From positions 3,844,001-3,908,000 of the forward strand of contig NZ_CP032698.1 of the NCBI RefSeq assembly GCF_003627815.1: DNA of 64,000 bases, read 5' to 3'. The translations under genes were made by a program, and so were the position numbers. The notes below the pieces were generated by a model that was given only the letters and a program-made list of their open reading frames with translations, was not told where the DNA came from and searched no databases. Source of the DNA: Streptomyces hundungensis. GTDB lineage: Bacteria > Actinomycetota > Actinomycetes > Streptomycetales > Streptomycetaceae. Of this stretch, positions 7,892 to 16,800 are shown piece after piece; within the stretch, counting starts at the first letter, position 1, and every line of letters begins with the position of its first letter.

Positions 7892-8596
7892 ATGGCCGAG
7901 ACCCATGTTCTGTTCGTCGAGGACGACGACGTCATCCGTGAAGCCACCCAGCTCGCCCTGGAGCGGGACGGCTTCACCGTGACCGCCATGCCCGACGGGC
8001 TTTCCGGCCTGGAAGCGTTCCGCGCCGACCGGCCCGACATCGCCCTGCTCGACGTGATGCTGCCGGGCCTGGACGGCGTGAGCCTGTGCCGCCGCATCCG
8101 CGACGAGTCGACCGTGCCGGTCATCATGCTGTCCGCGCGCGCCGACTCCATCGACGTCGTCCTCGGCCTGGAGGCCGGCGCGGACGACTACGTCACCAAA
8201 CCGTTCGACGGTGCCGTCCTGGTCGCCCGGATCCGTGCCGTGCTGCGGCGCTTCGGACATGCGGGCGGGCCGGGCGCGGCCGCCAAGGCGCCCGAGGAGG
8301 CCTCCGGGAGCGGGGTCCTGGCGTTCGGCGACATCGAGATCGACACCGAGGGCATGGAGGTCACCAAGGGCGGCGAGACCGTCGCGCTGACCCCCACCGA
8401 GATGCGGCTGCTCCTGGAGTTCTCCTCGGCCCCCGGCACGGTGCTGTCCCGCGACAAACTGCTTGAGCGGGTCTGGGACTACGGCTGGGGCGGCGACACC
8501 CGGGTGGTGGACGTGCATGTGCAGCGGCTGCGCACCAAGATCGGGCAGGACCGGATCGAGACCGTCCGTGGCTTCGGCTACAAACTGAAGGCGTGA
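7892..8596 (+). CDS. cseB: Response regulator CseB (OmpR/PhoB family)
   Basis: 234 residues. Receiver domain with the acidic pocket EDDD near residues 11-14, the phospho-acceptor aspartate D54 in LLDVMLPG, and the conserved lysine in DDYVTKPF. The C-terminal winged helix has ALTPTEMRLLLEF and RVVDVHVQRLRTKI, as in OmpR-type DNA binders. Phosphorylated by CseC, it is known to activate the sigE promoter. ATG 7892 is preceded by a GAGAG-type site just after the tandem array. It follows cseA after 125 bp, unusually loose for this operon, and cseC begins 7 bp after its stop. Confidence 0.95.
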   Translation: MAETHVLFVEDDDVIREATQLALERDGFTVTAMPDGLSGLEAFRADRPDIALLDVMLPGLDGVSLCRRIRDESTVPVIMLSARADSIDVVLGLEAGADDYVTKPFDGAVLVARIRAVLRRFGHAGGPGAAAKAPEEASGSGVLAFGDIEIDTEGMEVTKGGETVALTPTEMRLLLEFSSAPGTVLSRDKLLERVWDYGWGGDTRVVDVHVQRLRTKIGQDRIETVRGFGYKLKA

Positions 8597-8603
8597 TGGG
8601 CCA

Positions 8604-9941
8604 GTGAGGCGCCCCGTGCTGCGGACCGGCGTCCGCTGGAAGATCAGTATCGCGATCACGGCGGTGGGCGCGCTCACCGTGATGGCGCTGAGCCTCGTGG
8701 TGCACAACGCGGCCCGCGTTTCGATGCTCGACAACGCCCGCGAAGTGCAGATGGAGCGGCTCAACTTCGCGCAGAACTACTACGAGACCAGCAACAAGCG
8801 GGTCCGCTTCGGCACCAAGCTGAACGATCCCGCGCTGCCGGCCGCCCTCAAGTCCAAGGCGCTGCAAGGGCGCAAGGTCTCCTCGGTGCAGGAGCGCGGC
8901 AGCGGGCCGCCGGACATCTGGGCCGCGGTCCCCGTCGGCAACGGCGACGTCCTGTCGCTGCACTCCACCTTCACCGACCGCAGTTCCAATGTGATGGCGG
9001 ACCTCGACCGCGCCCTGGTCATCGGCTCGGTCGCGGTCGTCTTCGGCGGCTGCGCGCTCGGCATCCTCATCGGCGGCCAGATCTCCCGCAGGCTCCGCAA
9101 GGCGGCCGACGCGGCGGGCAAGGTCGCCGAGGGCAACACGGACGTACGGGTGCGGGACGCCATCGGCGGTGTCGTACGCGACGAGACCGACGAGCTCGCC
9201 CGCGCCGTGGACGCGCTCACCGACGCCCTCCAGGAGCGCATCGAGGCCGAGCGCCGGGTCACCGCGGACATCGCGCACGAGCTGCGCACCCCGGTCACCG
9301 GGCTGCTCACCGCCGCCGAACTCCTGCCGCCGGGCCGCCCCACCGAACTGGTGCGCAACCGGGCGCAGGCCATGCGCACGCTGGTGGAGGACGTGCTTGA
9401 GGTCGCCCGGCTCGACAGCGCGTCCGAGCGCGCCGAGCTCCAGGACATCGCGCTCGGCGAGTTCGTGAGCCGCCGGGTCACCGCGTTCGACCCGGCGGTG
9501 CGGGTGCGGGTCGTCCACGAGTCGTGGGTCAGCACCGACCCGCGCCGCCTGGAACGCATCCTGGGCAATTTGCTGGGCAACGCCGCCAAGCACGGCGGGG
9601 GTCCTGTGGAGGTCACCGTCGAGGGCCGGGTCGTCAGGGTCCGCGACCATGGCGCCGGGTTCCCGGAGGCGCTGCTGCGCGACGGGCCGAGCCGGTTCCG
9701 TACCGGGTCGAGCGACCGGTCGGGCAACGGGCACGGCCTGGGGCTCACGATCGCCGCGGGCCAGGCCAGGGTGCTGGGCGCCCGCCTCACCTTCCGCAAC
9801 GCGGCCCCCGAGGGCTCGCCCAACGCGGCGGGCACCGGCGGGGCGATCGCCGTGCTCTGGCTCCCCGAACACGCCCCGACCAACACGGGCAGCTTCCCGG
9901 CCCAGCCGCCGGGGGCGGGGGCGGGCGCGGGGAGGGTGTAG
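8604..9941 (+). CDS. cseC: Sensor histidine kinase CseC (envelope stress)
   Basis: 445 residues from GTG 8604. Two transmembrane helices (about 12-32 and 137-158) flank an extracytoplasmic sensor of about 100 residues. A HAMP linker, the phospho-acceptor H225 in DIAHELRTP, the N box LGNLLGNAAKHGG, the G1 box DHGAGFPE and the G2 box GNGHGLGLTIA follow. The C-terminal tail is Pro/Gly/Ala-rich and probably disordered. In S. coelicolor CseC responds to antibiotics that damage the envelope, including vancomycin, and phosphorylates CseB. It is the last gene of the operon. Confidence 0.95.
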   Translation: MRRPVLRTGVRWKISIAITAVGALTVMALSLVVHNAARVSMLDNAREVQMERLNFAQNYYETSNKRVRFGTKLNDPALPAALKSKALQGRKVSSVQERGSGPPDIWAAVPVGNGDVLSLHSTFTDRSSNVMADLDRALVIGSVAVVFGGCALGILIGGQISRRLRKAADAAGKVAEGNTDVRVRDAIGGVVRDETDELARAVDALTDALQERIEAERRVTADIAHELRTPVTGLLTAAELLPPGRPTELVRNRAQAMRTLVEDVLEVARLDSASERAELQDIALGEFVSRRVTAFDPAVRVRVVHESWVSTDPRRLERILGNLLGNAAKHGGGPVEVTVEGRVVRVRDHGAGFPEALLRDGPSRFRTGSSDRSGNGHGLGLTIAAGQARVLGARLTFRNAAPEGSPNAAGTGGAIAVLWLPEHAPTNTGSFPAQPPGAGAGAGRV

Positions 9942-9950
9942 GAAATGGCC

Positions 9951-9990
9951 GACGCCCCCCCGTACGCATACGAGGGGGCGCCAACGGCCA
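9951..9990 (+). terminator. Candidate terminator after cseC
   Basis: Just past the cseC stop, ACGCCCCCCCGTACG pairs with CGTATGCG-like and GGGGGCGCC segments to give a GC-rich hairpin centred near 9967. No T-tract follows, as is common in Streptomyces. It separates the sigE operon from the convergent exporter gene ending at 10055. Confidence 0.45.
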
Positions 9991-10054
9991 ACAATGGCAC
10001 GGCAGTTGACAGGGCCGGGCGGGCGGGAAGTCCCCGTCAGCCCGGCCGCGCCGC

Positions 10055-11647
10055 CTAGGACACCGACTCGGTCACCGGCGGGGCCACCGGCGCGCCGTCC
10101 CGCTCGCCCTCCGGCGCCGGCGCGGCTCCCCGCAGCGGGACTTCCTTCACGAAGAAGGCCGCGACGAACATGGCCACCGCGATGATCGAGCCGACCAGGA
10201 ACGTTCCGTGCGTACCGGAGGAGACGGCGTACTGGTACGCCTCCCGCACGGCCGCGGGCAGCTTCAGCAGGCTCGCGTGGTCGAGCTGGGCCGAGCCCAG
10301 CTTGCCCGCGCCCGCGCCGAGCCGGCGCACCATCTCGTCGCCGACCCGGTTGGTGAAGATCGCGCCCATGATCGAGACGCCGAACGACGAGCCGAGCGTA
10401 CGGAAGAGGGTCGTGGAGGACGAGGCGACGCCCATGTCCTTCATCTCGACGCTGTTCTGCGCGACCAGCATCGTGATCTGCATCAGGAAGCCCATGCCGG
10501 CGCCGAGCACCGCCATGTAGACGCCGGACATGAACCGCGTCGTGGTGACGTCCATCGTGGAGAGGAGGAACAGGCCGACCACGACGAGCGCGCCGCCCAG
10601 GATCGGGAAGATCTTGTACTTGCCGCTGCTGGTGGTGACCCGGCCCGCGATGAGCGAGACGGCCATCATCGAGAGCAGCATCGGCAGGAGCAGCAGACCC
10701 GAGTTGGTGGCGGAGGCGCCCTGCACGGACTGCTGGTACAGCGGCAGGAACAGCATCGCGCCGAACATCACGAAGCCGGTGAGGAAGCCGATCCCGGACA
10801 TGAGCGTGAAGTTGCGGTTGCGGAAGATGTGCAGCGGCAGGATCGGCTCGGCGGCCTTCGTCTCGACGAAGAGGAAGCCGACGACCGAGACCACGCCGAG
10901 CGCGATGAGCTCCATGATGATGGCGGAGCCCCAGGCGTACTGCGAGCCGCCCCACGTGGTGACCAGGACGATCGAGGTGATGCCGACGGTCAGCAGGATG
11001 GTGCCGAGGTAGTCGATCCGGCCGCGGGCCCGCTTCTTGGGCAGGTGCAGTACGGCGGTGACCATGGCGAGCGCGACCGCGCCGAGCGGGATGTTGATGT
11101 AGAACGTCCAGCGCCAGCCGAGGTGGTCGGTGATGGCGCCGCCGACGAGCGGTCCGCCGATCATGGCGAGCGCCATGACACCGGCCATCATGCCCTGGTA
11201 CTTGCCGCGCTCGCGGGGCGGAATGAGGTCACCGATGATGGCCATGACGCCGACCATGAGGCCGCCCGCGCCCAGGCCCTGGATCGCGCGGAAACCGATG
11301 AGCTGGCTCATGTCCTGCGCCATGCCGCTGAGCGCGGAGCCGAGCAGGAAGATCGCGATGGAGGTGAGGAAGGCGCCCTTGCGCCCGTACATGTCGCCGA
11401 GCTTGCCCCAGATCGGGGTGGAGGCGGCGGTGGCCAGGGTGTAGGCGGTGACCACCCATGACAGGTGCTCGAGTCCGCCGAGCTCGCCCACGATCGTCGG
11501 CATCGCCGTGTTCACGATCATGTTGTCGAGCATGGCGAGCAGCATCGCGATCATGAGCGCGAGCAGGACGACCCGTACGCTGCGCGGCTGCGGCGCGTCG
11601 GTCACCTCCGCCCCTGCTGCCTTCTCGGCCGGTATCCCCGTAGCCAT
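10055..11647 (-). CDS. DHA2-family MFS drug exporter (EmrB/QacA type)
   Basis: 530 residues with about 14 transmembrane segments, the number typical of DHA2 proton-driven multidrug exporters. Motif A is visible as GKLGDMYGRKG between helices 2 and 3. Helix 1 has MLLAMLDNMIVNTAMP, whose aspartate is characteristic of DHA2 members. Start is ATG 11647 with AGGGAGT upstream; a TTG three codons earlier is less likely. Divergent from a TetR regulator, with both promoters inside one large inverted repeat, so it is very probably repressed by that regulator and induced by the exporter's substrate. The substrate cannot be inferred. Confidence 0.93.
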   Translation of the reverse strand: MATGIPAEKAAGAEVTDAPQPRSVRVVLLALMIAMLLAMLDNMIVNTAMPTIVGELGGLEHLSWVVTAYTLATAASTPIWGKLGDMYGRKGAFLTSIAIFLLGSALSGMAQDMSQLIGFRAIQGLGAGGLMVGVMAIIGDLIPPRERGKYQGMMAGVMALAMIGGPLVGGAITDHLGWRWTFYINIPLGAVALAMVTAVLHLPKKRARGRIDYLGTILLTVGITSIVLVTTWGGSQYAWGSAIIMELIALGVVSVVGFLFVETKAAEPILPLHIFRNRNFTLMSGIGFLTGFVMFGAMLFLPLYQQSVQGASATNSGLLLLPMLLSMMAVSLIAGRVTTSSGKYKIFPILGGALVVVGLFLLSTMDVTTTRFMSGVYMAVLGAGMGFLMQITMLVAQNSVEMKDMGVASSSTTLFRTLGSSFGVSIMGAIFTNRVGDEMVRRLGAGAGKLGSAQLDHASLLKLPAAVREAYQYAVSSGTHGTFLVGSIIAVAMFVAAFFVKEVPLRGAAPAPEGERDGAPVAPPVTESVS

Positions 11648-11687
11648 CGTCCCCAACTCCCTGAAGCTGCTGTCCGCCGGGAGAGCT

Positions 11688-11760
11688 ACTTACTTGTCGC
11701 CCGGCTAGTTACCACTACACTGGGGAAGGTAGACCCCAACTTGCCGGGCGTCAAGTAAGT
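11688..11760. promoter_or_regulatory. TetR operator with two overlapping, face-to-face promoters
   Basis: Inverted repeat arms ACTTACTTGTCGCCCGGC (11688-11705) and GCCGGGCGTCAAGTAAGT (11743-11760) match at 17 of 18 positions. The exporter promoter is on the minus strand: -35 TTGACG (11754-11749), 17-bp spacer, -10 TACCTT (11731-11726). The regulator promoter is on the plus strand: -35 TTGTCG (11694-11699), 16-bp spacer, -10 TACACT (11716-11721). Each -35 box lies in one operator arm, and the predicted start sites overlap. A repressor bound to both arms would shut both genes. Confidence 0.75.
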
Positions 11761-11819
11761 AAATGACAAACGGCACGGGCGCCGGGGGACGGCGCCCGTA
11801 CGCATTCGGGAGAGCAGGC

Positions 11820-12383
11820 ATGGCAAGAGGAAACACCCGCCAGCGGATCCAGGACGTCGCCCTGGAGCTCTTCGGCGAGCAGGGGTACGAGAAGACCTCG
11901 CTGCGCGAGATCGCCGAGCGCCTGGACGTCACCAAGGCCGCGCTCTACTACCACTTCAAGACCAAGGAAGACATCATCATCAGCCTCTTCCAGGACCTCA
12001 CCAGGCCCATGGACGAGGTCATCGAGTGGGGGCGCACCCAGCCGCACACCCTCGACGTCAAACTGGAGATCATGCGCCGCTACAGCAAGGCCCTCTTCGG
12101 GGCCGAGCCGCTGTTCCGGTTCATGCAGGAGAACCAGGCGACCATGCGCGAGCTGAGCATCGGCGAGATGTTCAAGGAGCGGATGCACGCCATGGTCGAC
12201 CTGCTGAAGGACCCGGAGGCCACCATGGCCGACCAGATCCGCTGCTTCACGGCGCTGTTCTCGATGCACGCCGGGATGTTCGTCCTCAAGGACATGGAGG
12301 GCGACCCCGAGGAGAAGCGCCTGAGCGTCCTGGAGGTCGCCGGTGACCTGGTGACCCAGGCCCACCACAACTCGCGCGGCTAG
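11820..12383 (+). CDS. TetR-family repressor of the adjacent exporter
   Basis: 187 residues. N-terminal helix-turn-helix of the TetR type (TRQRIQDVALELFGEQGY, then REIAERLDVTKAALYYHFKT), followed by an all-helical ligand-binding and dimerisation domain. ATG 11820 is preceded by GGGAGAGCAGG. An in-frame ATG at 11763 lies against the operator and encodes an unlikely Gly-rich leader. The divergent exporter and the shared operator make local repression and autoregulation the obvious job. The inducer is unknown. Confidence 0.93.
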   Translation: MARGNTRQRIQDVALELFGEQGYEKTSLREIAERLDVTKAALYYHFKTKEDIIISLFQDLTRPMDEVIEWGRTQPHTLDVKLEIMRRYSKALFGAEPLFRFMQENQATMRELSIGEMFKERMHAMVDLLKDPEATMADQIRCFTALFSMHAGMFVLKDMEGDPEEKRLSVLEVAGDLVTQAHHNSRG

Positions 12384-12414
12384 GACGCGCCGATGAGGCC
12401 CCCCCGGGTCCCGG

Positions 12415-13080
12415 TCAGACCCGGACGCCCACCGTCCGCAGGAAGGCCACCGGGTTGACGGCCGAGCCGTAGTTCGGCGTCGTACGGATCTCGAAGTGCA
12501 GGTGCGGGCCGCTGGAGTTGCCGGTGTTGCCCGAGAGCGCGATCCGCTCGCCGGTGGCCACGCTCTGGCCGATCCGTACGTTGATCTTCGACAGGTGGGC
12601 GTACTGCGAGTACGTGTTGTTGGCGTGCCGGATCACGATGGCGTTGCCGTACGCGGGGCCGTCGCCGGCGCCGACCGGGCCGGCCTTCACGACGGTGCCG
12701 CCGTGCGCGGCGGAGACGGGCGTGCCGCTGGGCACGGCGAAGTCCTGGCCGGAGTGCTTGTGCGACCACATCGAGCCGCCCAGACCGAAGCCGGCGCTCA
12801 GCGTGTAGCGCGCGACCGGCTGCACCCAGGAGGCGGCCTTGGCCGCGGCGGCCTGCCGGGCCGTGGCGGCGGCCTTGCTCTGCGCCTTGGCCTGGCCGGC
12901 GACGGCGGTCGTGGTGGCACTGGTAGCGGCGAGCGGCGCCACCCGCGCCTCGTCGGCGGCCGCGACGCCCGCGCCGAGCAGCGTGGCGGCGCCCGTTCCG
13001 GCCGCGACGGCGGCGACCGCCAGGGCGCGCAGCCGGGCGGCGGAGGGGCGGACGGTCTGGGACGGGGTGCGCTGGAACAT
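12415..13080 (-). CDS. Secreted M23 (LytM-type) peptidoglycan endopeptidase
   Basis: 221 residues from ATG 13080. A signal peptide with Arg-containing n-region and Ala-rich core ends near AAADEA (about residue 43), then an Ala/Gln/Lys-rich helical linker, then a LytM domain. Zinc ligands H109 and D113 in HKHSGQD and the HLH pair (193-195) in GPHLHFEI are present, so it should cut peptide cross-links of peptidoglycan outside the cell. Divergent from the trypco2/NACHT pair. A purine-rich GAAAGAG lies about 10 nt before the ATG. An in-frame ATG at 13203 adds a non-signal-like Arg/Ala stretch and is rejected. Confidence 0.9.
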   Translation of the reverse strand: MFQRTPSQTVRPSAARLRALAVAAVAAGTGAATLLGAGVAAADEARVAPLAATSATTTAVAGQAKAQSKAAATARQAAAAKAASWVQPVARYTLSAGFGLGGSMWSHKHSGQDFAVPSGTPVSAAHGGTVVKAGPVGAGDGPAYGNAIVIRHANNTYSQYAHLSKINVRIGQSVATGERIALSGNTGNSSGPHLHFEIRTTPNYGSAVNPVAFLRTVGVRV

Positions 13081-13524
13081 GCGGGGAGGGCTCTTTCGTA
13101 CGGCGACAGGGATCGCCGCCGAGTGCGATCCGGCGGCATGGGCGGACCCGGCACGCGCAGCGGCACACCGGGTCGGCCTCACCTTGGTAGCGCGCAACCC
13201 CATCTCCGCTCAAAACGCCCATCTACGAAGGAAAGCCGTAACGATCACAAGGGGAATAGGCCATATACGCCTAAATCCCGGACATCGGCCCCTAGGGCGC
13301 CTAGTAGGCCCCCGATTCCCTGTGCGCCTTGTCACCGCAACCGGGACCTAAGTCCTTCCTTTTCGGGACCAATGGCACGCAACCTCATCGGGCCGACCCG
13401 CCCTCGACCCCGTACGGACGGTCCCGGCGCCCGGACGGTTCGCGTCGCCGCCCCCACCCCCCTCCCACCTCTGTCCCAACTCCCTTACAGGGAGGGACAC
13501 TTGAGGTGAGCGAGGGGGAAAGCC
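13081..13524. promoter_or_regulatory. Divergent control region between the M23 gene and the trypco2/NACHT unit
   Basis: 444 bp without genes. On the minus strand a TTGTGA (13250-13245) and GTAGAT (13226-13221), 18 bp apart, could be the M23 promoter. They would give a leader of about 130 nt that can fold (GCCGCCGGATCGCACTCGG and neighbours). For the plus-strand unit a TTGTCA at 13329-13334 has no well-placed -10. A GAGGGGGAAAG ribosome-binding site precedes ATG 13525. No known riboswitch signature was recognised. The promoters are weak guesses. Confidence 0.35.
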
Positions 13525-13866
13525 ATGACCGACGACAGGCACGACGTGGACGGGATCGAACTCGCCGAAGCCATCGACTCCGTACGCGAACAGCTCATCG
13601 AAGCCGCCGCCCGCGCCTGCGGGGAGCCGCTGGTCTTCGAACTCGGCGACATCCAGATGGAGTTCACGCTCGAACTCCGCAAGGAGCTCAAGGGCGGCCT
13701 CAAGGTCCGGGCCTGGGTGGTGGACGCGGGCGCCGACGCGGCGCGCGTCACGGGGCGTACGCACAAGGTGTCCTTCACCTTGAAGCCGCACGCCGCCGGC
13801 GACGGCGCCGCCTGGAAGGTGCACAACCCCCGGCCGGGCGGAGGCTTCGCGGCCGGCCCCCGATGA
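13525..13866 (+). CDS. Trypco2 (trypsin-co-occurring domain 2) protein
   Basis: 113 residues, essentially one trypco2 domain: an N-terminal helix (ELAEAIDSVREQLIEAA), then strands LVFELGDIQMEFTLEL and KVRAWVVDAG, then THKVSFTLKP. This small domain is known mainly from sitting beside genes for trypsin-like proteases in predicted bacterial conflict systems. Its biochemical role is unknown. It ends in ATGA overlap with the protease-NACHT gene, so the two are translationally coupled and probably act together. RBS GAGGGGGAAAG precedes ATG 13525. Confidence 0.85.
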   Translation: MTDDRHDVDGIELAEAIDSVREQLIEAAARACGEPLVFELGDIQMEFTLELRKELKGGLKVRAWVVDAGADAARVTGRTHKVSFTLKPHAAGDGAAWKVHNPRPGGGFAAGPR

Positions 13867-16800
13867 CCACCGCCCTGCCCACCACCGCCGACCGGGTCGT
13901 GGCCGTCCTGTCCGACGGCTGTCAGGGCAGCGGCGTCATCGTCTCGCCGTGGCTGGTGCTGACCTGCGCGCACAACCTGGTGGGCGCCCCGCCGGTCCGC
14001 CTCGCCCACCCGGCGATCGGCGTGGTGACCGGCCAAGCCCTGTGGCGCGACGACGCGTTGGACGCGGCACTGATCTACAGCGACGAGGAGCTGCTGCCGG
14101 GGCTGCTGCGGCTCGGCACCGTCGACACCGCGCAGTCACTGCCCGGCTGCGAGATCATCGGCTTCCCCGACATCCAGCGCTACGGCCCCGACCACCACCT
14201 GGACTACGACCAGTTCGTGGGCACCGTCCTGCCGGTCGCCGGGAGCCTGCGCGACGATCTGGTCTGCGAACTGCACCGGCCGCCGGCCGCCGAGCGCGCG
14301 GACGGCAGCTCGCCGCTCATGGGCCTGTCGGGCGCCCCGCTGTTCGCGGCGGCCACCCTGCTCGGCCTGGTCAAGGAGATCCCGCGCGGGCGCGGCCACC
14401 GCCGGGTGGTGTGCGTGCCGCTGCGCGGCATCTTCGCCTCGGAGGGCTTTCGGGCCGCGTTCGCCACGCTCGCCGCGCTGCCCGGGCTCGAACTCGTCAC
14501 CGGCGTACCCCCGCAGGACCAGCGCTACGAGCACGAGTACGCCGAGGCCATCGGCGCCTCGTACCGCAAGACGAGGATCTTCGGCCTGGACGAGCTGAAC
14601 AAACGGGACTCCGAGTGGGACCTGGACACCGCCTACCTCAGCCTGGAGGCGAGACCCAAGGCGACCGAGCCGCCCCAGCCCGGCCGGGCGCTGATGGACA
14701 GCGCCCCGCAACGCATCGACGCTCTGCTCGCCTCCCGCCCCCGGGTCCTCATCCGGGGCGAGGCGGGCGCCGGCAAGACCACCCTGGTGTGGTGGCTCGC
14801 CGCGCACGCGGCGGCCGGGCGGCTCGGGCCCGGCCTCGCCGACCTCAACGCGCTCGTCCCGTTCGTGGTGCCGCTGCGCACCCTGCGCGCCCAGGGCGCC
14901 ACCTTCCCGCTGCCTGCCCAACTCCCCACCGCTGCACGGCTGGTGGTCGACGAGGCGCCCGAGGGCTGGGCCGGCCGAGTCCTGAAGACCGGGCAGGCGC
15001 TCCTCCTCGTGGACGGCCTCGACGAGGTGCCCCAGGAGGACCGCGAGGAGGCGCACCGCTGGCTCGCCGCCCTCCTGGACCGCTATCCGCGCACCCGCTG
15101 CGTGGTGACGGTACGGCCGATGGCGGTCGAGCCGGACTGGCTGAAGTACGCGGGCTTCGAGGAGCTGCGGCTGCTCCCGATGAACGACGAGGACATCACC
15201 GCCTTCGTCTCCGCCTGGCACCGCGCGGCCCGCCTCGACAGCGGCCCGCACGAGGACCTCGACGAGCTGGAACGCGATCTGTCCGAGCAGTTCAAGCAGA
15301 ACAGCACCCTTCGGGGCCTGGCCCGCACCCCACTGCTGTGCGCCGTGATCTGCGCCCTGCACCGCCTGCGCCAGGGCTTTCTGCCCGACACCCGCTGGAA
15401 ACTGTACGAGGCGGCCCTGAGGATGCTGCTCGGCAACCGGGACCAGCAGCGCAAGGTCGACTCGCCCGAGGGCATCCGGATCAGCGCCGAGGAGTGCACC
15501 GAGCTGCTCCAGCGGATCGCGGTATGGCTGGTGCGCGAGGGCCAGTCGGAGTTCTCCCGCGATCAGGCGCTGCGCCAGCTCAAGCGGGCGCTTTCGGGCA
15601 TGGAGAACGTACGCGGCCAGGGCACCCCCGAGGACGTGCTGCGCCATCTCCTCAACCGCAGCGGACTGCTCCAGGAACGCGCCGACGACGTCTTCCAGTT
15701 CACCCACCGCACCTTCCAGGACTTCCTCGCCGCCAAGGAGTTCGTCGAGGACGGGCACCTGGGCGAACTCCTTCGGCACGCCTCGGAGGAACAGCAGTGG
15801 CAGGACGTGATCCTGCTCGCCGCCGGACACTGCGGCCGCCGCGACCGGCCGGTGCTCATCAACGGGCTGCTCGACGCGGGCTCCCGGCAGCCCGGCCCCC
15901 AGGACAAGGCCAAGATCCATGTGCTGGCGGCACGCTGCGCCCAGCACGCCGCCTACCTCGACGAGACCACCGCCCGCCGGGTCCGCGAGCACATCACGGC
16001 GCTGCTTCCACCCCGGGACCTGGAGACCGTGACCCTGCTGGCCCGTCTGGGCCCGCCCGTCCTCGACCACCTCCCCGACCCGAACGCCACCTCCCCCCAA
16101 GCGCTGGCGCACGTGGTGGGACTCATCAACCGGGTCGGCAACGCGGAGGCCATCGACCACGCCCGCGCCTGGTCCGCCGCCCACCCGGACGCCGCCGACC
16201 TCTTCGCCGCCGAGTGGTCGCGCTACCCCGCCGAGCGGTACGCCCGCGAAGTGCTCGCCCACCTCGATCTGCGGGAGGCGCGCCTCCATGTCGAGACGCG
16301 CTGGCAACTCGCCCAGCTCCCGCACGTGCCCGGCGCCCGCCGGCTGTGGATCACCGTGCCGCCCGACCTCACCGCCGACGAACTGCACACCGCGCTGCGC
16401 GGCCGCGAGGTGGTGGCGCTGCGGCTGAACGGCACCGAGCGCCTGACGGGGCTCGCCTTCCTGCGGGACAGCGCGGAGCGCCTGACGGATCTGGAGGTGC
16501 TGCGCGGCTCGGGCCTGCGCGACCTCGCCCAGCTCGCCCGGCTGCCCCGGCTGACCTCGCTCGGGCTGCTCGACGTGGCGGCGCAGGAGGTCGACCTGTC
16601 CCCGCTCGGCGAGGCCCCGGCGCTGCGCACCCTGCTCTTCGGCAGCAGCACCGATCTGCATCTGGCGCAGCTTCCGGTGCTGAGCGGCGTCACCACCCTG
16701 CATCTGGAGGCCGACCAGGTCTCCGGGTTCGACGCGCTGAGCCGCTGGCCCGCCCTTCGCCATCTGGAGCTCGCCCCTTCCTCCACGGCCACCACCCGGC

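Noticed and set aside
12404..12424. Terminator hairpin CCGGGTC/GACCCGG between the TetR and M23 genes
   Set aside because: The stem runs into the M23 coding end and is short. It may act as a terminator but is not convincing enough to list.
13081..13260. c-di-AMP (ydaO-type) riboswitch in the M23 gene leader
   Set aside because: Such riboswitches often precede cell-wall hydrolase genes in Streptomyces, and disA is in this window. But the minus-strand leader lacks the conserved core segments I know, such as the GTCAGCTAACC-like region, so I cannot support it.
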